A DNA stretch of 64,000 nucleotides, taken from Deinococcus aquiradiocola. Lineage in GTDB: Bacteria; Deinococcota; Deinococci; Deinococcales; Deinococcaceae. Made by a program: the position numbers and the translations under genes. Under the pieces are notes generated by a model. The model was not told where the DNA came from. It was given only the letters and a program-made list of their open reading frames with translations, and did no database searches. The stretch's first letter is position 1. Each line of letters begins with the position of its first letter. Location of the stretch: contig NZ_BMOE01000002.1 of the NCBI RefSeq assembly GCF_014646915.1, positions 310,844 to 374,843 on the forward strand, in the 5' to 3' direction. Positions 44,846 to 51,644 of the stretch are shown here, one piece after another.

Positions 44846-45980
44846 GCACGACTCCCCCGCACGCCACCCCGCCGACACCGAACCCTTCGACTACCTGATC
44901 GTCGGTGCGGGCTTCGCGGGCAGCGTTCTCGCCGAACGCCTCACCGCCGACGGCAAACGCGTCCTGGTGGTCGAGAAACGCGCCCACATCGGCGGGAACG
45001 CCTACGACACCTACGACGACGCGGGCGTCCTGATCCACCCGTACGGCCCGCACATCTTCCACACCAACTCGGCCGACATCTTCGAGTACCTCTCGCGCTT
45101 CACCGAATGGCGGCCCTACGAGCACCGCGTGCTCGCCAGCGTCGACGGCCAGCTCGTCCCGATGCCCATCAACCTCGACACCGTCAACGCCCTGTACGGC
45201 CTGAACCTCACGTCCTTCGAGGTCGAGGACTTCTTCGCCTCCCGCGCCGAGGAAGTCGAGCAGATCCGCACGAGTGAGGACGTGGTCGTCTCCAAGGTCG
45301 GACGCGACCTGTACCGCAAGTTCTTCCAGGGCTACACCCGCAAACAGTGGGGCCTCGACCCGAGCGAACTGGACGCCAGCGTCACCGCGCGCGTCCCCAC
45401 CCGCACCACCCGCGACGACCGGTACTTCACCGACACCTTCCAGGCGATGCCGCGCCACGGGTACACGCGCCTCTTCCAGAACCTGCTGCGCGACGTACCC
45501 GTCATGCTGAGCACCGACTACCGCGACGTGATCGGCCTCATCCCGCACCGGCACCTGATCTTCACCGGACCGATCGACGTGTTCTTCGACCAGTGCTACG
45601 GCGCCCTGCCGTACCGCAGCCTGACCTTCAAGCACGAGACGCACGCCACCGAGGTCTTCCAGCCGACCGGCACCGTGAACTACCCGAACGACCACGGATA
45701 CACTCGCGTCAGCGAATTCAAGTACATCACCGGCCAGCAGCACCCGCAGACGAGCGTGGTGTACGAGTACCCGCAGGCGCACGGCGACCCGTACTACCCC
45801 GTGCCGCGCCCCGAGAACGCCGAGCTGTACCGCAGGTACGAGGCCCTCGCGAAGACGCGCCCGGACGTCACCTTCGTGGGCCGCCTCGCGACGTACCGGT
45901 ACTACAACATGGACCAGGTGGTCGCTCAGGCCCTCGCCACATACCGCCGCCTCGCCGGACTTGCCCAGGGCGCCGACTGA
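44838..45980 (+). CDS. glf: UDP-galactopyranose mutase
   Basis: 380 residues. A flavoenzyme that converts UDP-galactopyranose to UDP-galactofuranose. Landmarks are FDYLIVGAGFAGSVLAERL, EKRAHIGGNAYDTYDD, LIHPYGPHIFHTNS, FFQGYTRKQWGLDPSELD and PYRSLTFKHET. The final part carries YPVPRPENAELYRRYEALA and YRYYNMDQVVAQAL. It implies that the cluster builds a galactofuranose-containing glycan or glycolipid. Transcription ends at a strong rho-independent terminator 17 bases after the stop. Confidence 0.96.
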   Translation: MSEHDSPARHPADTEPFDYLIVGAGFAGSVLAERLTADGKRVLVVEKRAHIGGNAYDTYDDAGVLIHPYGPHIFHTNSADIFEYLSRFTEWRPYEHRVLASVDGQLVPMPINLDTVNALYGLNLTSFEVEDFFASRAEEVEQIRTSEDVVVSKVGRDLYRKFFQGYTRKQWGLDPSELDASVTARVPTRTTRDDRYFTDTFQAMPRHGYTRLFQNLLRDVPVMLSTDYRDVIGLIPHRHLIFTGPIDVFFDQCYGALPYRSLTFKHETHATEVFQPTGTVNYPNDHGYTRVSEFKYITGQQHPQTSVVYEYPQAHGDPYYPVPRPENAELYRRYEALAKTRPDVTFVGRLATYRYYNMDQVVAQALATYRRLAGLAQGAD

Positions 45981-45997
45981 CCCCGGCAACACAGCAG

Positions 45998-46038
45998 GGA
46001 ACGCCGGACCGCATGCTGCAGTCCGGCGTTCCTTTTTT
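45998..46038 (+). terminator. Rho-independent terminator after glf
   Basis: A 12-base perfect stem (45998-46009 with 46021-46032), an 11-base loop and a run of six T (46033-46038). It is the clearest intrinsic terminator in the window and ends the glycosyltransferase-glf unit. Confidence 0.93.
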
Positions 46039-46103
46039 CAGCACCTGGAGGGTGCCTGTGGGCAGGGACGCGGTTGTGCCCGTCTACCGCCCACAGACGT
46101 GGG

Positions 46104-48260
46104 TCATTCCAGGGCGGGGGCGGCGCCGGCGCGTCTGCGGAGCGGCAGCTGCGGCAGGAAGATGGTGGCGAGGAAGCCGAGGATCACGGCGATCAGGCCG
46201 TAGCGGAACACCTGTGTGATCGCGTCGGTGAGGGCGGCCTTGAAGCCCGCGCCGAACACGTCGATGGCGTGCAGCACGGCGGGCCGGTTCGTTTCGATGG
46301 CGCTGGTGGCGCTGCGGACGGCCTGCGTGCGGGCCTGCGTGCTCGCCTGGCGTTCTGCGGCGGCGAGGGCCGTGCGGACGCGGGTGAGGACGGCGTCCTG
46401 TCCCTGCGTGGTCGTGATGGCCTGCGGGGGGATGCTGGCGAGCTGCGTGCGGAGCGGGGCGGGCAGGGCGGAGGTTGCGGCGAGGGCCGTCATGGCGGCG
46501 GGCTGGCCGCTTCTGACGGCAGTCGTCACCTGTGCGAGCACCTGCTGGAATCCGGCGTTCACCTGCCGGTCGATGCCTCCGGCGGCGAGGACGGTGCGCA
46601 GCTGCTGCGGGGTCCGGGGGTCCTTCAGGAGGGCCTGGACGCTGGCGGGATCGTTGTCCTGCAGGGCGCGGGTGATCGTGGCTTCCTGCGCGTCGAGGGT
46701 GCGGTTCACGCTGTTCTTGAGGGTGCTGACGCTGAAGTTGCTGGTGCTGCTGCCTTCGCTGGCGCTGCTGCTGCTGCCGAGCGCGGTGAACTGGGCGCGC
46801 ATCTGGGCGGGCAGGGAGGCGCTGGCGTCGCTGCGGGCGACGTTCACCTGGGTGCTGAGGGTGTTGGCGAAGATGGTGCCGAGGACCGCGACGCCGACCA
46901 CCTGGCCGAGGTTGCGGAAGAAGGTGACGGCGGACGTGACCTGTCCGGTGAGGCGCGGGTCGGCGGCGTTCTGGATGGCGAGCGTGTACAGCGGGATGGA
47001 CGGGCCGAGGCCCAGGCCGATCAGGATCATCTTCCAGGTGACGGACGCCTGTGAGGCGTCGACCTTCAGGGTGAGGCCCATGATCAGGAAGGCCGCCATG
47101 AGCAGCACCAGGCTGGCGAGCATGATGCCCTTGTACCGGCCGATGCGGGTGACGAGCTGGCCGCTGAGGACGTTCCCGGCGACGAGGCCCAGCACGAGCG
47201 GCGTGAGGGTCAGGCCGGAGTTCGTGGCGTTGAGGCCCACGACGTTCACCATGAAGAGCGGCAGGAAGATGATCGGGCCGAGGAACGCCATGCCGAGCAG
47301 GAAGGTCGCGGCGGAGCCGACGGAGAAGACGCGGTTCTGGAAGAGGGCGAGGCTCATGAGCGGGTCGTGCGCGCGCCGCTCGGTGAGCAGGAAGGCGCAG
47401 GCGCCGAGCACGGCGAGCGCGAACATGCCGAGGATCTGCCAGGAGCCCCAGAGGAAGCCGGTCTCGCCGGGCGTCAGGAAGGACTTGCCGAGGCTGAGGG
47501 CCAGCAGGAGCGGCACGACGGCCACGATCAGCCAGAACGCGCCGAGCAGGTCGAGGCGCGGGCGCGCTTCCGCCTGGCCGTACAGGTGCTTCAGGGCGGG
47601 CATGCGCGTGATGATGAAGGCGAGCGCGACGGCGCCGACCGGGAGGTTGACGTAGAAGACCCAGTGCCACGTGAGGTGGTCGGTGAAGTACCCGCCGATG
47701 AGCGGCCCGAGGACGCTGGAGATGCCGAACACCGCGCCGAAGAGGCCGGTGTACCGCCCGCGTTCGCTGGGCGGGTACAGGTCGGAGATGACGGCGAAGG
47801 CCGTCGTGAAGAGGGCGGCGCTGCCGAAGCCCTGCACGGCCCGGAACGCGATGAGCTGGCCGGTGCCGCCGCCGAGGAGGTTGCCCATGAACGGCTCGCC
47901 GGAGAAGCCGCACAGCAGCGACCCGAGCAGGAACACGACCACGCCGAAGATCAGGATGACCTTGCGGCCGAACAGGTCCGAGAGCTTCCCGTAGATGGGG
48001 ACCATGACGGTGGACGCGACGAGGTAGCTGGTGGTGATCCAGGTGTAGAGGCTCGGGTCGATCTGCAGGTCCTTCTGGATCTGCGGTCCGGCGGTGGAGA
48101 CGATGGTCTGGTCGAGCGCGGCGAGCAGCAGGCCGAGCAGCGTGCCGATCATGGTGAAGAGCTTCTCCTGCCGCGTGAACTGCGGCCCGGCGTGCGGGGC
48201 GGCCTGCGCGGTGGTGCCGGGTGCGGTGGGCGTCGCCGGGGTGGGCGTCTGGGTGGTCAT
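46104..48260 (-). CDS. DHA2-family MFS drug efflux transporter (EmrB/QacA-like), extended C-terminus
   Basis: 718 residues, longer than the usual 480-560 for DHA2 pumps. Fourteen membrane helices can be placed between about 35 and 500 and at the end. Motif A-like GKLSDLFGRKVILIFG, motif C-like GISSVLGPLIGGYFTD and AALDQTIVSTAGPQI are clear. A region of roughly 200 residues, polar and helical (about 470-680, with SSSSASEGSSTSN), lies before the last helix, which is unusual. The ATG overlaps the MarR stop in ATGA. It should export a cationic or hydrophobic drug using the proton gradient. Confidence 0.92.
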   Translation of the reverse strand: MTTQTPTPATPTAPGTTAQAAPHAGPQFTRQEKLFTMIGTLLGLLLAALDQTIVSTAGPQIQKDLQIDPSLYTWITTSYLVASTVMVPIYGKLSDLFGRKVILIFGVVVFLLGSLLCGFSGEPFMGNLLGGGTGQLIAFRAVQGFGSAALFTTAFAVISDLYPPSERGRYTGLFGAVFGISSVLGPLIGGYFTDHLTWHWVFYVNLPVGAVALAFIITRMPALKHLYGQAEARPRLDLLGAFWLIVAVVPLLLALSLGKSFLTPGETGFLWGSWQILGMFALAVLGACAFLLTERRAHDPLMSLALFQNRVFSVGSAATFLLGMAFLGPIIFLPLFMVNVVGLNATNSGLTLTPLVLGLVAGNVLSGQLVTRIGRYKGIMLASLVLLMAAFLIMGLTLKVDASQASVTWKMILIGLGLGPSIPLYTLAIQNAADPRLTGQVTSAVTFFRNLGQVVGVAVLGTIFANTLSTQVNVARSDASASLPAQMRAQFTALGSSSSASEGSSTSNFSVSTLKNSVNRTLDAQEATITRALQDNDPASVQALLKDPRTPQQLRTVLAAGGIDRQVNAGFQQVLAQVTTAVRSGQPAAMTALAATSALPAPLRTQLASIPPQAITTTQGQDAVLTRVRTALAAAERQASTQARTQAVRSATSAIETNRPAVLHAIDVFGAGFKAALTDAITQVFRYGLIAVILGFLATIFLPQLPLRRRAGAAPALE

Positions 48261-48766
48261 GGGGTCTCCTCGGGCGTGGCGGGTGGGGTGGGCGGCTGGC
48301 GCACGGTGACGGCAAGGTGCTGCAGGGTGCGGGCGAAGAGGTGCACCTGCGCGCTGTCGAGGGAGGTGAGGCCCTGCTGGAGCAGCTGGTGCATGGTGCT
48401 GCGCGCGGCGGTGAGGACGGCCTCGCCGCGCGGGGTGAGGTTCAGCTGGACGCGGCGTGAGTCCTGCTCGTCGAGGCGGCGTTCGATCAGCTGGGCTCGG
48501 GCGAGGTCGTCGACGAGGCGGGAGACGGCGCTGGGGGTGAGGGCGGTCCGGGCGGCGATGAGGCTGGGGTAGTTCGCGCCGGCCTCGATGGCGCTCAGGC
48601 CGACGAAGTCCTTGAATTCCAGGTCGTGTTCGCGGGCGAGCATGGGCGCGACGTGGAGTTTCATGGCCTGGGTGAGGTCCCACCAGGCGGTCATCAGTTC
48701 GGAGATGACGGGGTTGCTGGGCGGTGAGGTGTCGGGGTGGAGTGGATCCTGCGGAGGTTCTTTCAC
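48257..48766 (-). CDS. MarR-family transcriptional regulator
   Basis: 169 residues. A winged HTH is visible in the middle: FVGLSAIEAGANYPSLIAARTALTPSAVSRLVDDLARAQLIERRLDEQDSRRVQLNLTPRGEAV in outline, including the D-x-R wing DEQDSRR. It starts at a GTG six bases after TACTAT, so the message is probably leaderless. It should repress the pump gene that overlaps its stop, with release by a toxic ligand. The divergent DUF1801 gene shares the short control region. Confidence 0.92.
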   Translation of the reverse strand: MKEPPQDPLHPDTSPPSNPVISELMTAWWDLTQAMKLHVAPMLAREHDLEFKDFVGLSAIEAGANYPSLIAARTALTPSAVSRLVDDLARAQLIERRLDEQDSRRVQLNLTPRGEAVLTAARSTMHQLLQQGLTSLDSAQVHLFARTLQHLAVTVRQPPTPPATPEETP

Positions 48767-48772
48767 AGCGCA

Positions 48773-48838
48773 ATAGTACCGCCCCGCAATTATTTCATTC
48801 AGCAACAGCTCACACAGTGACCGGCCCACCGGTACAGT
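48773..48838. promoter_or_regulatory. Divergent leaderless-type -10 elements (MarR and DUF1801)
   Basis: On the minus strand TACTAT (48778-48773) ends six bases before the MarR GTG. On the plus strand TACAGT (48833-48838) ends six bases before the DUF1801 ATG. Both fit the TANNNT-N6-start arrangement of leaderless Deinococcus promoters. The AT-rich stretch 48788-48802 between them may hold the MarR operator, though no clean palindrome was found. Confidence 0.6.
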
Positions 48839-48844
48839 GACCGC

Positions 48845-49312
48845 ATGACCCGCAACGACCTGCCCGGCCAGGACAGCCAGATCCTCCACCCAGAGGAGAA
48901 TCAGCCTGTCACCGCCTCCGAACGCATCGACGCCCGGATCGCGGACCTGGGCGACTGGCGCGGCGAGACGCTCGCTGCCGTCCGCGCCCTGATCCGCCGC
49001 GCCCTGCCGGACGTGCAGGAGGAGTGGAAGTGGGGCGTGCCCGTCTGGTCGCAGAGCGGCGTGCTGTGCACCGGCGAGACGTACCGCAGCGCCGTCAAGC
49101 TCACCTTCGCGCACGGCGCCTCACTGCCCGACCCCACCGGGCTCTTCAACGCCAGCCTCGAAGGCCGCGTGCGCCGCGCGATCGACCTGCCGCAGGGCGC
49201 CCTGCAGGACGGACAGCTGCCGGACGCCGACGCCTTCATGGCCCTGATGCAGCATGCCGCCGCGCACAACCTCAGTCGGCGTCCCGTCCGCGCCGCCCGC
49301 CCGAACCGCTGA
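48845..49312 (+). CDS. DUF1801-family protein
   Basis: 155 residues. The DUF1801 (YdhG-like) fold is indicated by LGDWRGETLAAVRALIRRALPDVQEEWKWGVPVW, then GVLCTGETYRSAVKLTFAHGASLPDPTGLFN in outline. Family members are small cytosolic proteins, one of which was described as an iron chaperone-like protein; the function is generally unknown. No ribosome site precedes the ATG, but a TACAGT ends six bases before it, consistent with a leaderless message. Confidence 0.85.
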   Translation: MTRNDLPGQDSQILHPEENQPVTASERIDARIADLGDWRGETLAAVRALIRRALPDVQEEWKWGVPVWSQSGVLCTGETYRSAVKLTFAHGASLPDPTGLFNASLEGRVRRAIDLPQGALQDGQLPDADAFMALMQHAAAHNLSRRPVRAARPNR

Positions 49313-49347
49313 ACCCGGCCTCACCCCCGGGCCGACCCGGGCACGAC

Positions 49348-49396
49348 AATTTATGTACATAAATTCTTGCATTTCGGTACAGGTGTCTCGTACAGT
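49348..49396 (+). promoter_or_regulatory. Promoter and 18-base palindromic operator of the Phd-ParA/ParB operon
   Basis: AATTTATGTACATAAATT (49348-49365) is a perfect 18-base palindrome, a strong AT-rich island in GC-rich DNA. It is followed directly by -35 TTGCAT (49367-49372), an 18-base spacer and -10 TACAGT (49391-49396), which ends six bases before the ATG. Phd/YefM antitoxins normally bind palindromes in their own promoters, so autoregulation by the fused Phd domain is the simplest reading. Confidence 0.75.
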
Positions 49397-49402
49397 GGAG
49401 GC

Positions 49403-50392
49403 ATGACCGCCGGCAAGAACCACATTCAGGTGGGCGCACTGCGCGCCCAGCTGGCGGACACCCTGCAGAAGGTCGAACGCGGGCAGCGCATCGTCGTGGA
49501 ACGCCACGGCGCGCCCATCGCGGCGCTCGTCCCCATCGGGGACTACCACGCGCTCGGACACCGGGAGGAACACATGGCACAGCGGATCATCTTCACCAAC
49601 ATCAGCGGAGGGGAAGGCAAGAGCTTCTTCACCTTCCACACCGCCTTCGCCCTGGCGGACATGGGCTACCGGGTCGCGGTGATCGACGGTGACCCGCAGG
49701 CCTCCCTCACCAAACGCCTCGGCCTGCACGACGACCCCAACAGTGCCGCCCTTCGCGCCGACCACACCATCCTGCGCGCCTTCGAGCAGGACGACGGCGA
49801 CATCCAGCTGCCCGACCCGGTCCGGACCGGGAACCTCGACGTGTGGCCCGCCAACCGGCACCTGCTCGAAGCGGACAGCAAGATCAGCGCCGACCTGTCG
49901 CGCATCGGGAACCTGCACGACGCCCTCCTGACGCTCGAAGACCGCTACGATTTCATCCTGCTCGACTCCAAACCCGGCGTCTCCCCCCTCCTGACCGCCG
50001 TCACCGCCGCCGCCGAGCACGTGATCGTGCCGGTGTCGGCCGACAAGGGCATGGAGAACCTCGACGAGCTCGCGCGCCTGCTGCGCACCGCCAAAAAATT
50101 CAACTCGCGCGTCGGCATCCGCCTCTTCGTGCCGAACCGCGTGCGCAGCACCAACCTCAGCCGCCGCGTCATGGAGCGCCTGACCAGCTACTCGCAGATC
50201 GCGCCGCTCTCCCCCGCCGTGCGCGAAAGCACCGTCGGCGGCGAGGCCGAAGACGCCCGCCTCGGCGTGACGCGCTTCGCACCGAAAAGCCCGCTCGCCG
50301 GGGACCTGCGCCAGATGGTGGACGCCCTGCTGCAGGCGATCGGCAGTGGCGCGCCCGTCCCGTCCAGCGCGCCCGCCGGGGGGCAGGGATGA
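49403..50392 (+). CDS. Phd/YefM antitoxin domain fused to ParA ATPase
   Basis: 329 residues. Residues about 5-50 match the Phd/YefM DNA-binding domain (HIQVGALRAQLADTLQKVERGQ, then RIVVERHGAPIAALVPIGDY). Residues 58-329 are a ParA/MinD-type ATPase: Walker A NISGGEGKSFF, Walker A' AVIDGDPQASLTKRL and Walker B FILLDSKPGVSPL. The usual signature Lys of the deviant Walker A is Ser here. An internal in-frame ATG at 49574, at the domain junction, is preceded by GGGAGGAACAC, a strong ribosome site, so ParA alone could also be made. The ATG of parB overlaps the stop. No toxin gene is adjacent. Role: probably replicon partitioning with autoregulation. Confidence 0.85.
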   Translation: MTAGKNHIQVGALRAQLADTLQKVERGQRIVVERHGAPIAALVPIGDYHALGHREEHMAQRIIFTNISGGEGKSFFTFHTAFALADMGYRVAVIDGDPQASLTKRLGLHDDPNSAALRADHTILRAFEQDDGDIQLPDPVRTGNLDVWPANRHLLEADSKISADLSRIGNLHDALLTLEDRYDFILLDSKPGVSPLLTAVTAAAEHVIVPVSADKGMENLDELARLLRTAKKFNSRVGIRLFVPNRVRSTNLSRRVMERLTSYSQIAPLSPAVRESTVGGEAEDARLGVTRFAPKSPLAGDLRQMVDALLQAIGSGAPVPSSAPAGGQG

Positions 50393-51270
50393 CCGGCCGC
50401 GCCCACACCAACCCCGCCATGCTGATGGGGATGCTCGACGAACAGCCGACCGAGGTCGAACGCAGCAGCATCCGGATCCTGCCGGACTTCAACCCGCGCC
50501 TTCCGCTGCCGGGTGAAGCGGACCCCTTCAGTGACGACGCGCTCGCGGACCTGACGGCCAGCATCGCCGAGCAGGGCATCCTGCAGCCGATCCTCGTGCG
50601 GCCCGCCGCGCGCGGCACGTACGAACTCATCGCCGGGGAACGCCGCTACCGCGCCGCCGGACTCGCGGGCCTGCAGACGGTCCCGGTCCTCGTCCGGGAA
50701 CTCACGGACGAGCAGGCGCGCCTCGCGGCCCTCACCGAGAACGGTCAGCGCCGCGCCCTCCCCTACGCGCAGGAGGCGCTGCTCGGCATGCGCGACATCG
50801 CCCGCCTGACCGGCAGCGACATGAACGCCGTGCCCGCCCTGCTCAACCGCCTCAAGAACGGCGCGGACGACGAGCACGGCGTCGCCCGTTACCTGCAGGT
50901 CACCTTCGGCGAGACCGTGAGCACCTGGGCACAACGCCGGGCGCTCGTGCTGAAGCTCACGCCGGACGAGCACCGCGCCCTGAACGCCCGCGAGGTCACG
51001 CTGAGCACCGTGCAGCCCCTCACCCGCCTCGGCACCCGTCCCGAACGCGCCAAACTGCTGCAGCAGGCGATCCGCGGCGAACTGACCGCCGACGCTGTCG
51101 CCGCCCGCGTCCAGGACCTCCTGAAGCCCCTGCCGGCACGCCAGCAGACCGTGCCGGTCGACCGCCTGCGCCGGGCCCTCCCGGACCTCGGACGCCTCAA
51201 GGGACAGGACGCGAAGCGGGCCGACGCGCTCATTCAGGAACTGCTGAGCCTGCTCCCACAGGACAGCTGA
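50389..51270 (+). CDS. ParB-family partition protein
   Basis: 293 residues. The N-terminal ParB/Sulfiredoxin-like CTPase domain carries SIAEQGILQPILVRP, YELIAGERRYRAAGLAGL and the following LTENGQRRALPYAQEA, all standard. A central helical DNA-binding region and a C-terminal dimerisation segment follow. It partners the ParA encoded just upstream and should bind a centromere-like parS, but no parS cluster could be recognised in the window. The ATG overlaps the ParA stop in ATGA. A GC-rich hairpin terminator follows. Confidence 0.92.
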   Translation: MTGRAHTNPAMLMGMLDEQPTEVERSSIRILPDFNPRLPLPGEADPFSDDALADLTASIAEQGILQPILVRPAARGTYELIAGERRYRAAGLAGLQTVPVLVRELTDEQARLAALTENGQRRALPYAQEALLGMRDIARLTGSDMNAVPALLNRLKNGADDEHGVARYLQVTFGETVSTWAQRRALVLKLTPDEHRALNAREVTLSTVQPLTRLGTRPERAKLLQQAIRGELTADAVAARVQDLLKPLPARQQTVPVDRLRRALPDLGRLKGQDAKRADALIQELLSLLPQDS

Positions 51271-51292
51271 ACGCCATTCACCACCGGCACCG

Positions 51293-51325
51293 ACCGGCCG
51301 CCGCGCTTCCTGCACGGCGGCCGGT
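51293..51325 (+). terminator. Hairpin terminator after parB
   Basis: An 11-base perfect stem (51293-51303 with 51315-51325) closes an 11-base loop, 22 bases after the parB stop. A short TTT follows at 51331. It is probably the end of the parAB transcript. Confidence 0.75.
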
Positions 51326-51336
51326 GACTGTTTCAT

Positions 51337-51459
51337 ACGGTTTTGATCCGATTCCAGGGATGCCGGAAACAGCACCGACATCCCTTCCATCTCCTCCAAA
51401 CCGTACTTTTTGGTGCTCGCTTCGCTCGGCTGAACTCTACAAGTTCAGCTCAAAACCGT
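51337..51459. repeat. Dispersed intergenic repeat, copy B
   Basis: 123 bases. Ends are a perfect inverted repeat, ACGGTTTTGA (51337-51346) and TCAAAACCGT (51450-51459). The interior shares with copy A the blocks TGATCCGATTCCAGGGATGC, CGGAAACAGCA, ATCCCTTCCAT, CTCGCTTCGCTCGGCTGA and AGTTCAGCTCA. It contains a perfect internal hairpin GCTGAACT-CTACA-AGTTCAGC. It lies just after the parB terminator. Confidence 0.88.
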
Positions 51460-51481
51460 CTCATCTGCTGGCCCGGATCTG

Positions 51482-51539
51482 TCCAGGGTTGGAAGACTTC
51501 GGCGAACCTGACACGGCCGGCCGCTATCCAAACCCTGGA
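51482..51539. repeat. Inverted repeat in the gap before the aldehyde oxidoreductase genes
   Basis: TCCAGGGTT (51482-51490) and AACCCTGGA (51531-51539) are perfectly complementary across a 40-base loop that contains GGCCGGCC. With the parB terminator and repeat copy B it fills most of the 374-base gap from 51271 to 51644. No gene was recognised in the gap. It may serve as a terminator for the convergent molybdenum-enzyme operon. Confidence 0.5.
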
Positions 51540-51644
51540 TAACGCGGCCCATCCCTGTCTGGCCGGACATCCGGCCGCCGCCCATGCCGCAGGCACCACT
51601 GGCCCGACTGGACGGCCGGTCCCGGTTCTCCGTGCAATCTGGGA

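Noticed and set aside
49403..49573. A complete Phd/toxin antitoxin module
   Set aside because: No toxin gene (Doc, YoeB or RelE-like) is found next to it; the domain is fused to ParA and is better read as a DNA-binding autoregulator.
51271..51644. Replication origin or parS array near parAB
   Set aside because: No iterated short repeats, DnaA boxes or GTTTCACGTGAAAC-like parS sites were recognised; the gap holds a terminator, one dispersed repeat and one inverted repeat.
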